In this document: piece by piece, positions 22,009 to 34,425 of the stretch | Layout: each line of letters opens with the position of its first letter | Numbering within the stretch: position 1 is the first letter of the stretch | Made by a program: the position numbers and the translations under genes | Assembly: GCA_001972305.1 (NCBI GenBank) | Contig: BDDD01000421.1 | Location: 334,507-398,506, forward strand | Length of the DNA: 64,000 nucleotides | Direction: 5' to 3' | DNA from: Cephalotus follicularis | Lineage: Eukaryota; Streptophyta; Magnoliopsida; Oxalidales; Cephalotaceae | Notes under the pieces: generated by a model | Told to the model about the DNA's origin: nothing | The model's input: only the letters and a program-made list of their open reading frames with translations | The model's database searches: none

Positions 22009-24289
22009 TGTAACGCCTGGGATTTTCATTAAAGTGTAATATTGTATTTCCGATGTAATTTACGCTTTGAATTAATGAGAATTATGACTTTTCCCTTTTT
22101 GTGATGATAAACTTGGGCAAAAGTTGAAGTGTGGAAGTGCTGATGCAGGGCGGGCAGCCGACTGCCCATGAGGGACAGTCGACTGGACCCCTTGTGTGAA
22201 ACCAGCAGACTGCTGTGGGAAGCAGCCGGCTGGAGGTGTGAGGGCAGAGACAGCCGACTGCCAGGTCTAGGAAGTCGACTGTCGACAGGTCTGGCAGCAT
22301 AACGTACGCGCCAGACTGTTGGCAGAAGGGGGGGTGTGTTTTATGTGGGTGTCGGCCAGAGAGAGAGAGAGAGAGCCATGTTTTCCTCCATAAAAGACGC
22401 GTTTTCTTTCTCCAATCTTCACCATTTTCGCAGAGAGGAGAAGAGAGAATCAAAGTGTAGAGAGGAAGAGGAGGAAGTGTATGTGTTGAGGATCCAAAGA
22501 GCCTTGTGTTGAGCTGTGGTTTTGGAAGCTTGGACCAGTGGTGAGAACCGGATCTGTTGGAGTTGCTGGACGGATTCAGAGGCTTGGAAACTCGGATTGG
22601 AACTTAAAGAGGTGGATTGCAATTTCTAACTTGGAATTCTAAGGTAGGGGTAAATCTCATAATTGTGATTTAAGTTTTGTTATAATGGAAGTTAATGGAT
22701 GAAATGCATGCTATGGACTGTGTTATGAGCATAAATGTGTGTTATTGCTGTTGAATGCTCGCTTTGGATTGGATTGAATTGAGAAAGACATGCATTTCCT
22801 GCTGTTTTTGGCCTACTGATGTAAATCCAGTCGACTGCCAAGGCAAGCAGCCGACTGGCGAGCAAGAACAGCCGGCTGTTCGGTGCGAACAACCGGCTAC
22901 TCAATGGGCAACAACCGACTGGACGTAAGAACCAGTCGACTGTTCATACGTTTGATAGAACATATTTGCAGAATGTTGTGTAGTCGACTCCCAAGAGAGG
23001 GCAGCCGACTGGATGAGGTAAACAACCAACTGTCAAGAAGAGACAGCCGACTGTTAAGGGAGGCAGCCGACTGCCAAAATTAGGACAGCCGACTGTTGAA
23101 GGAAAACAACCGACTGTCAAGAGACACAGCCGACTGGTTAGGGACTGACCCGTACTTTGAGCAGATCTTTGCATTGCATTTTGATATGAAATGGATTGTT
23201 GACTGAATGTGATTGACGTCTAAAGCGTTTTATCCATTTTGGAAATGTGTAAATGATTTTATACAATCATTATTTGGAATGAAAACATATATTTTGATAA
23301 ACGTGTGTTTTCAAGGGATTGAAACATGGTTTTTAAAGATGGGTTACATTTTGAATAAATGTAGCAATTCCAGTATTTTGTAACCTATAAACTACTCAGA
23401 AATTGTTTGATTTTGGATTGATTGATTGATGTTTGTGTTTGGATTGATGCTGTGCTAGTTCCGTGACGGAGGTGTCATGAGGGCTAGGGGCGGGATTGTG
23501 CGCCTAGGGGCCAGGAGTTGGCTAGAGACACCCACACTGATCGGATTGATGCTGCGCTAGTTCCGTGACGGAGGTGTCATGAGGACTAGGAGTGGGATTG
23601 TGTGCCTAGGGGCCAGGAGATGGCTAGGGACACCCACAAACACTGTTTGCTTGACCTTTGTGCAAGAAACAACGATTTATTGGATTGATTGGATTGGATG
23701 GATTGATTGGATTGGTCCTTCGGGACGTGACTGTTGGATTGATGATTGTGGCCACTTGGCATGTGTGTGCCTTTGGAATAGATACATATACATATGTATA
23801 TATGTATTATGGTATATTATGCAGTACATCATGAGTACATTCATTTCATGACATTCATTATCACTAACCTTGAATTTCACTTATGATTTAGCCGAGTGAG
23901 GACAAAAGCTAACCCCCTACTATTGCAGATTGATGCAGTGTTATGGACATCGATCGTGCGTGGTCGAATCAGAGGGGAGATGAAGCTTTAATTGCTTAAG
24001 ATAAATGTTAAATGATGTATTAAAACATGTGTTATTTTGGATTACTGTTTTAATGTATTGATCGACTTGATCACGCCCCGTTGTGGGCAATTGACAATGG
24101 CTTAGTGATGTTAAATGTTGGGATCATGTGGTATGGGGTACATGATTCGGTTTGTTATCCAGCTTATTATTAAGTGCTTCCGTAGATGTTATTGGTATTA
24201 AAGTTTTAAATTTTATCGTATTTTTATAAGCTGTATATTTGTGTTAAATTGCCATGACTTATATGTTGTTAACGAAACGGGGTGTGACA
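22009..24289 (+). repeat. Element B 3' LTR
   Basis: 2,281 bp, from TGTAACGCCTGG to GGGGTGTGACA, followed by the target duplication TATAC. It matches 14922-17205 with only scattered differences, including a few C/T and G/A changes in the first 20 bases. It carries the same palindrome arrays, 100-bp duplication and hairpin. Confidence 0.95.
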
Positions 24290-24294
24290 TATAC

Positions 24295-24959
24295 AAATTC
24301 CTAAGTTTTATGCAAACATATAATGGAGATGTAGAAATTCGATTATAGTTTTTCAAAATCTTGGATTTGTAAATCTTTATTTTCAAATCTAATTCTTTCT
24401 AATTCCTTTAGCCAAACCAAACCATAGGGAAATGAGAGTATGGTCGATATATATAGCTTATCATTCATGTGATATGTCACTCATAGCTATTGGACTAATT
24501 ATTCATATAGTGTAATCAATTAAAAAAATTGCTTATTTTAAAAATTACTAGTGTTTTATTGTATTGTTTATGCTCAACATACTTAAAATATGATTAAATT
24601 AAAACCTCATAATTAAAGATCTCAAAATATGGTTTCGTGGGTGAAGAATATGCTTTGAAAATAGAGTTAAAAACAAATCTTACACATAATAAGCTTACAA
24701 TCTCTTCATCGTACTATTGACCGAAGAAAGAATTGGCCAAAAAGTTACAAGTAACTCCAAATTATATCACAAGATTAACACATAAAGGGTGACACCATCT
24801 CATGTCCCCTTTGGACCACCACAAGGCTAAATTAAGGACTAATTCTCCAATGTGTCGAGTATGGGGTCGTTGCAAATCTAGAACGTGTAGTTGAGATTCA
24901 TACTAATTCTTTGGCTATCCAATACAAAATATTACATGTGGATTTACTTAACCTATCAA
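24295..24959. other. AT-rich spacer
   Basis: No gene is supported. The first 130 bp end in CCTTTAGCCAAACCAAACC, which looks like the end of an old MITE, but no partner was found. A poly(A)/AAG run is at about 24958-24980. Confidence 0.4.
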
Positions 24960-25312
24960 AAAAAAAAAAGAAAAAAAAGAAGGTTGTTCCCAATATATTT
25001 ACAACGCAACCCTGATTATGGCCTCCAAATCGATCGCATGGTTGATTTAAAGACTTCTTTATTGAAAGTTTTGAAGGTTCAGAGAAACCCCAACAAGCAT
25101 GCATCCTTCTCGGTACGATGTTTCCAATCAACATGTCATCAATACTCCTAGCAATTCCTTCTCTGATAGATCAACAAGCATGCATCCTTCTCTAGTACTA
25201 TGTTTCCAAACAATGTGTCATCAATACTCACTTCTAGCAATTCCTTCTCTGATAGATACAACTTTTTTCACGCTTCCTCTAAACTTTGTTCATCAAACCC
25301 ACTTGATCCCAT
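24960..25312 (-). pseudogene. LINE ORF1-like (DUF4283-type) N-terminal fragment with internal duplication
   Basis: On the - strand an ATG at 25312 starts MGSSGFDEQSLEEA-stop, then KKLYLSEKELLEVSIDD, GNIVLEKDACLL, and after a repeat unit LLGFL-stop, TFNKEVFKSTMRSIW, GLRCKYIGNNL. This order (short acidic start, then LLG, FN.E.FKSTM..IW and a GNNL-like strand) is that of the DUF4283 domain at the start of plant L1-type LINE ORF1 proteins. The fragment has several stops, a T-rich insertion after GNNL, and an 80-86-bp tandem duplication (25091-25170 and 25171-25257) that repeats part of the N-terminus. No LINE RT follows. Family assignment is by eye and moderate. Confidence 0.5.
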
Positions 25313-25760
25313 GTTATTAATGAGAGAAAAACACAACGAAACAAACGCTTCTCACCCCGCTAAACCGCAAGCTATTTCCCACTCAACCTTAGCATCGCTA
25401 AGGTTGAGGAACCCTCATACAATATCAATATGTATTTCAACCCTCAAGCTGACATTGGTTATAAGTTTTGATTTACATCCATAGTGGATTTAATTATTTA
25501 TATAGATAAACGGGTGATTTATATAATCAACTACTGTAATATACAATCAAGATCAAATTATTAAAACAAAACATAATGTTCATAAACTACAATTTCACGT
25601 AATTTGAATTGGTTAGACGATTAACATATTCTGATCCAATGAATAGTGATTAATTTAATAGCTTCAGATCTAACAAATAATAGGTAAACAATATTGTGTT
25701 TAAAGAAACAAATAACAGGTAAACAATATTGTGTTTAAAGAAGTTGTAATTTCTTACACT
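25313..25760. other. AT-rich spacer with short tandem duplication
   Basis: No gene seen. A 33-bp unit (GGTAAACAATATTGTGTTTA core) occurs twice in tandem at about 25679-25742, just before the insertion site of element C. A small inverted pair (CTTAGCATCGCTAAGG) lies near 25388-25403. Confidence 0.5.
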
Positions 25761-25765
25761 ATACC

Positions 25766-26863
25766 TGAAAAACCTATATGGCAACCTTAAACTTAAAGAG
25801 CTATTTGTTTGCGGAAAAAACAAATTGAGCCATGAAGCTAAACAAACATACAAGAACAAATAAAACAATTGTAAGTAAAAAGAGAAGGGATAGAGAGAGT
25901 GCAAACAAATTTATAGTGGTTCGGCAAAATCCGTGCCTACGTCCACTTTCTCAAGACTCCCTTGAGATTCCACTAGAGACCACTAGAAACTTTTAATTTT
26001 GGTTTGCAAATGCAAATCAAACAAAAATACCTTACACTTGATTTTGGGTTCCGGGTGCAAATCAACTAAACACCTTACAAGTGATTGACCCCCTTCGATA
26101 ATCCTACTAAGGGTTCACTTCCCTTGATTATCTCACGAAGGATTCACTCGTCTCTTTTACAATGAAAGATATGTAAAGACGGTTTGTGTTTACAAAGTAA
26201 CCTCTCAAGGTTGGATATGAAAGTTTTTGACCCACACACTTTGAAGGATTTGAAAGTGGAAGCTTTTTTCTTTCTAAGTTCTTCTCTTTAGATTTGAAAG
26301 TTGAAGTTATTGAACTCTTATTCTTAGATTGTGCAAAAGTCACTTTGGTCTTGATTCTTGGCTTGTATATATAGCTTTCCTTTGATTCTAGCCGTTGGTG
26401 AAGTTATTTGGCCGTTGCTTGTATCTCAGAACTTGTTGCTTTAAGGTTGGAACTTTAAAATGAAGTCAGACATTGTTCCAGCCGTGCAAAGCGTCGACGG
26501 TGTCGCTTAAAGCTTCGGCGCTTATGTTACCGTTATGCATTGTATTTGAATTTTCTCGTTTAGTCCGCTGGCGCTTTGATCTGGGTGTCGACTCTTTGGC
26601 ATAAAGCGCTGGCGCTTTCCCTTGAGCGTCGCCGCTTTAAGTTCCTCAAATGATTTTGCAAGACACTATTTTTAACCGCTGATACAAGCTCCTTAAGCGT
26701 TGACGCCTTGGTCCAAACCGCTGGCGCTTTCCATTAGACCGTCGGTGCTTTGATCAATTTCTGCACTTTCTTATTTTGTTTATCTTTTACTTGCACAGAA
26801 AGTAACAATGTTAAATCCAAATATGTAATCATTAAAACTTAGGATTGAGACTGAAAGTCAACA
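25766..26863 (-). repeat. Element C 3' LTR
   Basis: On the - strand it runs from TGTTGACTTTCAG to AGGTTTTTCA. It closely matches 42394-43492. A TATA box (GCTATATATACA, 26364-26375) and, upstream of it in U3, a cluster of AAGCG(C/T)(T/C)GGCGCTTT-like palindromes (26490-26760) are present. The copy at 43100-43390 in the 5' LTR has the same cluster with a few substitutions. Confidence 0.9.
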
Positions 26864-27480
26864 ATCTCTCCATTTTTGATGATTACAAAAATTTGCTGCA
26901 TTAAGGAAAAGAATGTATAACAGTTCATAACAGTAAGTACATTAGAATGATAGATTTCCTTTAGATACCAACTTAAAAAAAAAATTAGATAAACTCCCCC
27001 TTAATATGACAAACTCTTTTTGACCTTCCTTTGATCTTAAATTCTAATTCCCCCATAAGATTAAATTTCAAATTCACAACATAGGAAAATTATGCATATA
27101 ATCCTATTTATAGCTACCTCTTAACATAGACCCCCCCTTAATATAAACTATCAATTTTTCCTTAAGCCTAAAGCATTCTCCCCCTTTTTGTTAGCATAAA
27201 AAAGATTATGTCAACAATTTTGATACCAATTGAAAGATAATTTTAAAGGGGTACCAAATAAAAGATATTTTAAATAGTATCAAATGCAAACGAATCATTT
27301 GAAAGTTAAAATCATGTCAAATTAATGATTAATATGTCAAGAGTAAGAACATTTTATAACATCACATCATAATATCATTACCTCCCCCTCAATAAAAGCT
27401 TTCTCCCCCTAACTTATGTATTTTGAGCATTTTGAAATTAACTCCAAGTACTCCTACAAAAATAGAGTTTAAGCTTTTGG
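26864..27480 (-). other. Element C 3' untranslated region and polypurine tract
   Basis: Between the last gag-like sequence and the 3' LTR there is only AT-rich DNA with purine runs on the - strand (AGGGGGAGAAAGC, GAGGGGGAGG). The sequence next to the LTR is AAAAATGGAGAGAT, the likely polypurine tract. In autonomous SIRE-type elements some 3-4 kb of pol would lie upstream of this; none is recognisable. Confidence 0.65.
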
Positions 27481-28213
27481 TAGCCATTTGAACTTGGGTC
27501 CTTGCAAGTTAGTCACAAAAGTTCCTTTCGGAATCTAAATTCTTCTAGTTTTACCAAAATAAAGATTATTTCTATAAATGCATAAGGTAGAAATATGTCA
27601 TAGTCTACCACAATAGTTGCAAAAAATTTTGGGCTACTTTCTTAACAAAGAAATTATTAAAGTGTTAGACATTGTTCATTTCTTCATAGCCGAGACCGAC
27701 TTTGTCAAAAATACACCTTTGAAGTCCTAAGAGATTATCCAATTTAGCACTATTTGAAAAAGTAGAAAAAAATTTCTTCAAAGCATCAATCTCGATTTTT
27801 AGCATTTCATTTTCTTCCATAAAATCAATTGAAAATTTTGAAGAAACATTTAAAACTTCAATTTCATTCATATAAAAGCTATTTTTATTTTGAAGAGAAT
27901 CAATTTCATTTATATATTTGTTATTTTCACTCTTTAGATTTTAAATTTCTTTTGACATGGTCATAGCATTTTTCACTAGGGACTTGTTCTTTAAACAAAC
28001 ATTTTCATATTCAACATAAAATTTTTCATAAGCATTTTGCAATTCATCAAAAGAAAATTGTACCTCATTATCACTTTTATCTTCACTTGCATCTTCTTCC
28101 ATAGCCATGAGAGCAAGGTTTGCAACATCTTCATCACTTTCTTCTTCATCGGAATTTGAGGGATCGCTATCATCCCATGTGGCTATCATTGCTCTCTTTT
28201 TCTTTGAATACTC
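27481..28213 (-). pseudogene. gag: Element C gag C-terminal half
   Basis: Continues the gag frame broken by element D. It begins EYSKKKRAMIATWDDSD at the junction, passes through an acidic stretch (DEEESDEDVANLALMAMEED, SEDKSDNEVQF), then a coiled-coil-like part (FDELQNAYEKFYVEYENV…, later EENEMLKIEIDALKKFF). LDNLLGLQR and GLGYEE follow, the conserved end of this gag type. A stop separates the parts near 27941. The last readable piece resembles VTNLQGPKFKWLP near 27490, the usual stretch before protease, where homology ends. Confidence 0.75.
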
Positions 28214-28378
28214 TGCCACACCCCGTTTCATTGACAACATAAAGGTCATGGCAATTTAACATAAAGATTCAGCTTATGCAAAAACGGTAAAATTAAAACT
28301 TTAAATACCATTAACATCTTGCGGAAGCATTTAAACATAAGCCGAAAGTAAACCGAATCATGCGTCCCATACCACATG

Positions 28379-31100
28379 TGTCACACCCCGTTTTTCGTTC
28401 AGTTACCATAAGACAACATATATGGTGATATCAGTATTAAACATACATTCCAGCATTTCATTCAAGTAAAATAACAATATGTGGAAGCAGTCAATAAGCC
28501 GGAATATAAAATTACAAGCCATCCGAACGCATCCCATACTACGTGCGGGTACAATTCAACTAAACGAGGTATGATTCGTTCATTACATTACGGTACATCA
28601 AAAGAAAATAACAACCTTAACCAAAGTAGAAGCTCTCCAAGCTTCAGCCGCAACTCCAGTCTTCACTAATTTGAAACTGTAGGGGGGCTAGCCGTTGTCC
28701 TCACTTGGCTAAGCAGGAAGATAATGCATGCTAAGGAATATATAAATGCAATATGTATGAAAGTTTGTATCAGAATAACATTTAAATGGGCCAATGTATG
28801 AGCAATCATGCCAAGTGGCCATAAACAGTACATATGCAAAGATACCGCACAAGGGTACAATCAATTCATTCACTGGTTTGGGTGTCACATGTCGCTAACT
28901 CCTAGCACCAACTGTGCACCACCTAACTATCACCCTATGCACCGAGGATGATAGAACATGTAACATTTACTACCGGAGTTGGCGGGTAGTGTAACAAATA
29001 AATACGTTTGGGAATCGCTGGCCAACTCCTGGCACCCAGGATCCTACCGTAGTCGGAGACCGCAGCCATCACACGACTACCGACAATAATCATAGACAAA
29101 CAATTCAAGCATTTCAATAACAATATTACATATATCAGCAATATGCAATATAAAAGTGGTTTCCTGTGGAAACATATAACAAGTCATTTATCGTACATCT
29201 CTTCAGAGGAAAACGATCTCTATTCAATAATGGTCGTCTTTTGGAGAACAAAATAGATAGTACCTCACATAGGAGGAAAATCAATAGGTTTTCATTTGTG
29301 AATGACAATTCATATCATAATTTGGGTACATAGCCCATAGTTGGTTTCAATTATTGAAATACAAGTACTGGTGGTGTTAGTGACACCAAAACAGTGTATA
29401 CTAGACTAATGGTAGCATATACAGTAGTAGCATTTCGACAGCAATATTAACAATGGCAGAAGTAATTCAAAGAATCACAACGGAACAATATCTCATAGTC
29501 ATGCATATGCAATTTTCACAATTAAGTGAGTGTTGTTCAATATTGGAATGTAACTGTATATAAGGCCAGGATTGAATGTTCTAATCATCCATGTGAAGGC
29601 CAAGCTAATTACATTTCAATTGGAGGCCTTAACAGGACTTATACCAGAAATTTTTCCCAGAACAGTCGGCTGCCCTCAAGAACCAGTCGACTGTTGGGTT
29701 GTGTAGTCGACTGTTGGGGTTTGACAGTCGACTGGATCAATTATGCAGTCGACTGTCTTTGGGTTGTGTAGTCGACTGTTGGGGTTTGACAGTCGACTGG
29801 ATCAATTATGCAGTCGACTGTTTTCAATGACAGTCGACTGTTTTTGCCCAGAAATGCAGGCAGAACAGTGTATATGCAATGCAAGTTCAATTCCAATCAA
29901 TTTAAACACATGTAATCAATGCAGAAAGTAGACATACACTATATGCATACTATATCTTCCATAACATTCATTACCCCTACCTCAATTTGCTATCCCAAGA
30001 TCAATTGTGTGATCTTTCTCTTTAAAGTTCCAAAGCCTTTCCCAAGCTTCCACCAACAATTCTTTCAATCTCAGTAGGTTCAATCTATGCATGTTTATGG
30101 ATACATGCATCAGTAACAGTAGGTTCAGTAGCCTTAGGAAAACTCTAATCAACCATAGCTTTAGTCATTAGTTCATTAAGCTCATTTAACTCTCATTATC
30201 ACATCTCATGCATTTATCAACTATATAATTCATCATCTCATAAGTGGACAGTAGATGTGTTTGTATATCCATAAGGAATTCAGTAGCTTATTATGGAACT
30301 AACAACAGCTTACTAATCAATTAGAGATTAATCATCCCACTTTATGAACCATAGCATCATTTCATATTAACTCCATTCAATTCTAGAATTTGTTAACCAA
30401 ACCATGTTATCAGACGATTAAACCTTCTTCTAGGTACATTACTGACAGATTACAGCAACAATAGGAAGCTCGAATCTGCACTTACCAGAAGGTGTTCAAA
30501 GCTTCACTTTTCCCTCCTTTTGAGATTTAAACCATCAACATGCATCCAAGACAATCTTCCAGCGATTCTCCTTCTTTTAGTGTTTAACAACACTTACAAT
30601 CAGTCCATGCACAGATGATATAGGCTCATAGTTCTGGAATTTCGTCAAAGCCTTTCTCTCCCACATTTACTCCCTTCTCTCTCTCACATGCATCTCCTCT
30701 TTTCTCACCCCCTTTTCTTCTTTCTTACAGGTGGCAGGCCTGCAAGGTGCAGAGCACATGCAAGGGCTCTCCTTGCATGTCATGGTCGTTTGTGCATGCC
30801 CCCGACACCTGTCCTTAATCATGCCACGCTCAATTCTGTCTCACACATGCACAGACACCTGTTCTGTCGAATTTCCAGTCGACTGGATACATGGGCCAGT
30901 CGACTGTTCCCCTGTGACAGTCGACTGTCCAAGGCTGTTTTAGGGTTTCTTGAGGTTGATTTTCACCAATTGCATCTCCATTCATCCCAAGCAATTACCA
31001 ATCACAAATTTATGATAATTGGGCATATAATTCAATTAAAATGTATATTTATTTTAAACATGGAAATCAATGTACATTAATCGAATTTGCGGTTGTCACA
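28379..31100 (-). mobile_element. Solo LTR E (Ty3/gypsy type), 2.7 kb
   Basis: Begins TGTCACACCCCG and ends GGTTGTCACA, with the 5-bp duplication ACATG on both sides (28374-28378 and 31101-31105). On the - strand it starts TGTGACAACC, as the solo LTR at 2711-5128 does (TGTGACGACC), but the bodies differ. It carries perfect CAGTCGACTG palindromes at 29662-29842, including a 77-bp tandem duplication, and at 30880-30945, and a CTAGCC…GGCTAA hairpin at 28688-28712. No internal region is present. Confidence 0.9.
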
Positions 31101-31679
31101 ACATGATTCCATCAAATAACATCATTAAGTCATTGTCAACTGCCCACTAACGGAGCGTGATCAAGGCCGATTAACATTATCAAAACATTAGTACTGTAAT
31201 CCAAAGTACATCAGGTCTCAAATACATTGTTTTACATTTATTTAAGTAAATAAATCCTCATCTCCCCTCAGATTCGGCCACACACAGTCGAAATCCACAT
31301 CACTGTATCAATCTGCAATAGTAAGGGGTTAGCCTTTGTCCTCACTCGGCTAAATCATAAGTGTAATTCAAGGTCAGTGATAATGAATGTCATGAAATGA
31401 ATGCACTCATGATGCAATATATAATATATCGCCACACGTACATATACATATGTGTGTATATATATATATACCAATAGGTGCAACCATGCCAAGTGGATAC
31501 AACCATTAAATCATCAATCCTGTCTCAAAGGACAAAACAAATTAAATCGAATCGGTACGAAGAGCGCCGACATCTCCTGGCCCCGACGTCGTACTCTTGC
31601 TCCAGTCCCTGACTCCCAGGTCACGAAACAAGGCAACAAATCAAACTCATGATGCTCGTACTCTGTGTTCAGCAATCAT

Positions 31680-32813
31680 TGTTGGGGTTTGAAATTCAAA
31701 CCTAAGTTTTAATGATTACAAATTTGTTTTTAACATGTTTGTTTAATGTGCAAGACATTGGAAAGTTTGCTGTCAAGGCAAAAATCTTCTGCAGGACAAA
31801 AGACATTGACCTTCCAGAGAAAAAGTCGACGTCCGTACAAAAGAAGTCGATCCCTATAAGAAAGAAGTCGACGTCTTTAGGTGCCAAAGTTACAGGACAA
31901 ATTCCGGTGAAGACATCGATCCATACTGTCAAAAAAGTCGACGTCCGTACAAAAGAAGTCGATCCCTTTACTAAGACATCGACGTCTTTCAAAGACAACC
32001 TGCCAAAACCAGAAAAGACATCGACCTAGAAAGAAGAAGTCGACTTGATGTTCATTCATTCAAAAGCCTGGAGATTTCCCAGAAATGACATCGACGCCTT
32101 TAAAAAAGACATCGATGTCTTTTTAAATGGACAAGACCCGGGAAACATGGAACGGCTAGTTGGCGCACTTTCAACGGGAAATATACAAAAGACATCGACG
32201 TCTTTTGAAAGACATCGACGTCTTTCTGCCAGCAGAAACTAAAACAAGGCTGCATTAACAAATTGTTATATCCAATATGCCAAAGACTTTTTGCAACGGC
32301 TGTAATCTGAAGAATGCTATAAATAGAGGCCAAGAAACAAAGCTCAAAGGGGGAACACAACTTTTGATCATCTAACATCCAAGCTCAAACTTGCACATCT
32401 ACATCAAGCTTTTGTTTACACTTTTATATCCAACCTTTGAGAAGTTACTTGTAAACACATATTATCTTTACAATTTATTCATTGTAAAAGAGGGGAGTGA
32501 ACCCTTGTAAGGTGTTTGATTGATTTGCACCCGGAACCCAAAATCAAGTGTAAGGTGGTTTCCTTGATTTGCACCCGGAAGCTGAAAATCAAAGGTTGCT
32601 AGTGGTAGCTAGTGGAATCTCAAGGGGTTCTTGAGAAAGTGGACGTAGGCACGGATTTGACGAACCACTATAAATTTGTTTGCACACTCTCTATCCCTTA
32701 ACTCCTTATTTATTTGTTCTTGTGTGATTACTTATGTTCATTGCTTAATTTGTATTTTCCGCATACAAATATAATTTTTGTTATTAAAGGTTGCCATATA
32801 GGGTTTTCCAACA
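31680..32813 (+). mobile_element. Solo LTR F (copia type), 1.1 kb
   Basis: Begins TGTTGGGGTTTG and ends GGGTTTTCCAACA, with ATCAT duplicated at 31675-31679 and 32814-32818. The opening (CCTAAGTTTTAATGATTACA) and the end (GGTTGCCATATAGG) match the LTR of element C in outline, so it is a relative in the opposite orientation. A TATA box TATAAATAG is at 32318-32326. The U3 part, 31795-32230, is filled with AAGACATCGACGTCTTT-like palindromes, a different word from that of element C. Confidence 0.9.
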
Positions 32814-34380
32814 ATCATGGTAACCCGTGTTACTCGTACTATGTGTTCGGTAATATTGTATTTGGGCATCCCTAGCCATCTCCTGGCCCCTAGGAGAACA
32901 TCCAGCCACCGGCCATTGGTGACACTCCGTCACCCCAGCCCGTACGACATCAATCACAATCAAGAAGTCAATTCAATTCAAATCGTTTCCAAGTAATTTA
33001 TAAAGTACTGGAAATAATACATTTATATCAAAATGTACTGCATCTTTGAAACCGTGTTTCAATCCGTTGAAAACATACATTTACCAAAATATATATTTTC
33101 ATATCAAATAATGATTTGTATAAAATCATGTACACATTTCTAAAATGAATAAAACACTTTAGAATCATCTATATTCAATTCATCAATTCATTTCATATCA
33201 GAATGCAATGCAAAGATATGCTCAAAGTGCGGGTCAGTCCCTAATCAGTCGGTTGCCTCTTCTTGACAGTCGGCCGTCTCCCTTGGCAGCTGGCTGTCCT
33301 AATTCTGGCAGTCGGCTGCCTCCCCTGGCAGTCGGCTGTCCCTCCTTGGCAGTCGGCTGCCTTCATTCAACTGTCGGTTGCCCACTCGTGGCAGTCGATT
33401 GATTTCTCTCGATCAGTCGGCTGCCCACTCATGGCAGTCGACTACACAACCTTCTACAAGTTTTTCCTATTCAACGCATGAACAGTCGACTGGTTCTCAC
33501 GTCCAGTCGGCTGTTTCTCATTAAGAAGTCGGCTGTTCATACCGAACAGTCGGCTGTTCAAGCTCAGCAGTCGGCTGCCTCCCTGTGGCAGTCGACTGGA
33601 TTTACGGCAGTAGGCAAAAACAGCAGCAAAACACATGCAATTGTCAACCAATCCAATTCAATTCCGAGCATTCAGCATCAATAACACACATTCATGCTCA
33701 TATAACAGTCTATTGCATGCATTTCACCCATTAACGTCCATTATAATGGACCTTAAATCACAATTATGAGATTTACCCCTACCTTAGAATTCCAAGTTAG
33801 GAATTGCAATCCACCTCTTTAAGTCCCAATCCGAGTTCCAAGCTTCCGAATCCGTTCAGCAACACCAACAAGTCCGGTTCTTCCACCGAATCAAGCTTCC
33901 AAGTCCTCAATCCAAAGTATGTAGCATTCAGGGTAACTTCCCTCTCTCACAAACTCTCCATTTCTCTTTCTCTTAGAATGCTGATGGAAGAGGGTAGAAA
34001 ATTTGTTTTTATGAACATTTTCGTGCCTCTCTCCTCACAAGCCGACACTATCACCAGCCATCGTCCTCTCTCCCATCTCCTCTGCCAAAAGAGGTCTACC
34101 AACAAGTTTTTAACTGACATGTCCCATGGCAGTCGGCTGTCTCTGCCGACATAATCCAGTCGGCTGTCCCTCACAGCAGCTGGCTGGTCCCTTCCCTTAG
34201 GGTCCAGTCGACTGCCTCCCTATTGCAGTTGGCTGCCCGCCTGTTTCAGCACTTCTACACTTCAACTTTGCTCAAGACTTAACATTTCAAAATCGGAAAA
34301 GTCACAATTCTCATTAATTCAAAGCGTAAATTACATTGGAAATACAATATTACACTTTAATGAAAATCTCGGGTGCTACA

Positions 34381-34425
34381 TCCACCCATCCTTCATGGAA
34401 TTTCATCACCGAAATTAAAACAGTA
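34381..34425 (-). other. Polypurine tract, element D
   Basis: On the - strand GAAGGATGGGTGGA directly precedes the TGTAGCACCC start of the 3' LTR, in the same place as the tract of element B. Confidence 0.75.

Larger units (their letters stand above)
14922..24289 (+). mobile_element. Element B: complete Tekay/Del-like chromovirus (Ty3/gypsy)
   Basis: A full-length LTR retrotransposon of 9,368 bp, flanked by the 5-bp duplication TATAC (14917-14921 and 24290-24294). The order is LTR, tRNA-iMet-like primer site, gag, protease, RT, RNase H, integrase with a C-terminal chromodomain-like end, polypurine tract, LTR. The two LTRs (2,284 and 2,281 bp) are almost the same, so the insertion is young compared with A, C and D. 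Two lesions, a 1-nt deletion near 17931 and a TAG at 19297, block the polyprotein. It is probably the most recent insertion in the window. Confidence 0.95.
28214..34380 (-). repeat. Element D 3' LTR with two nested solo LTRs
   Basis: The LTR proper is in three pieces: 28214-28378, 31106-31679 and 32819-34380, about 2.3 kb in all and matching 39155-41403 in order. On the - strand it starts TGTAGCACCC and ends GGGGTGTGGCA. Modules: hairpin TTAGCC…GGCTAA (31329-31353), one diverged copy of the unit duplicated in B (near 32870-32950), a CAGTCGGCTG palindrome array (33235-33600) and a second cluster near 34125-34245. Confidence 0.9.
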
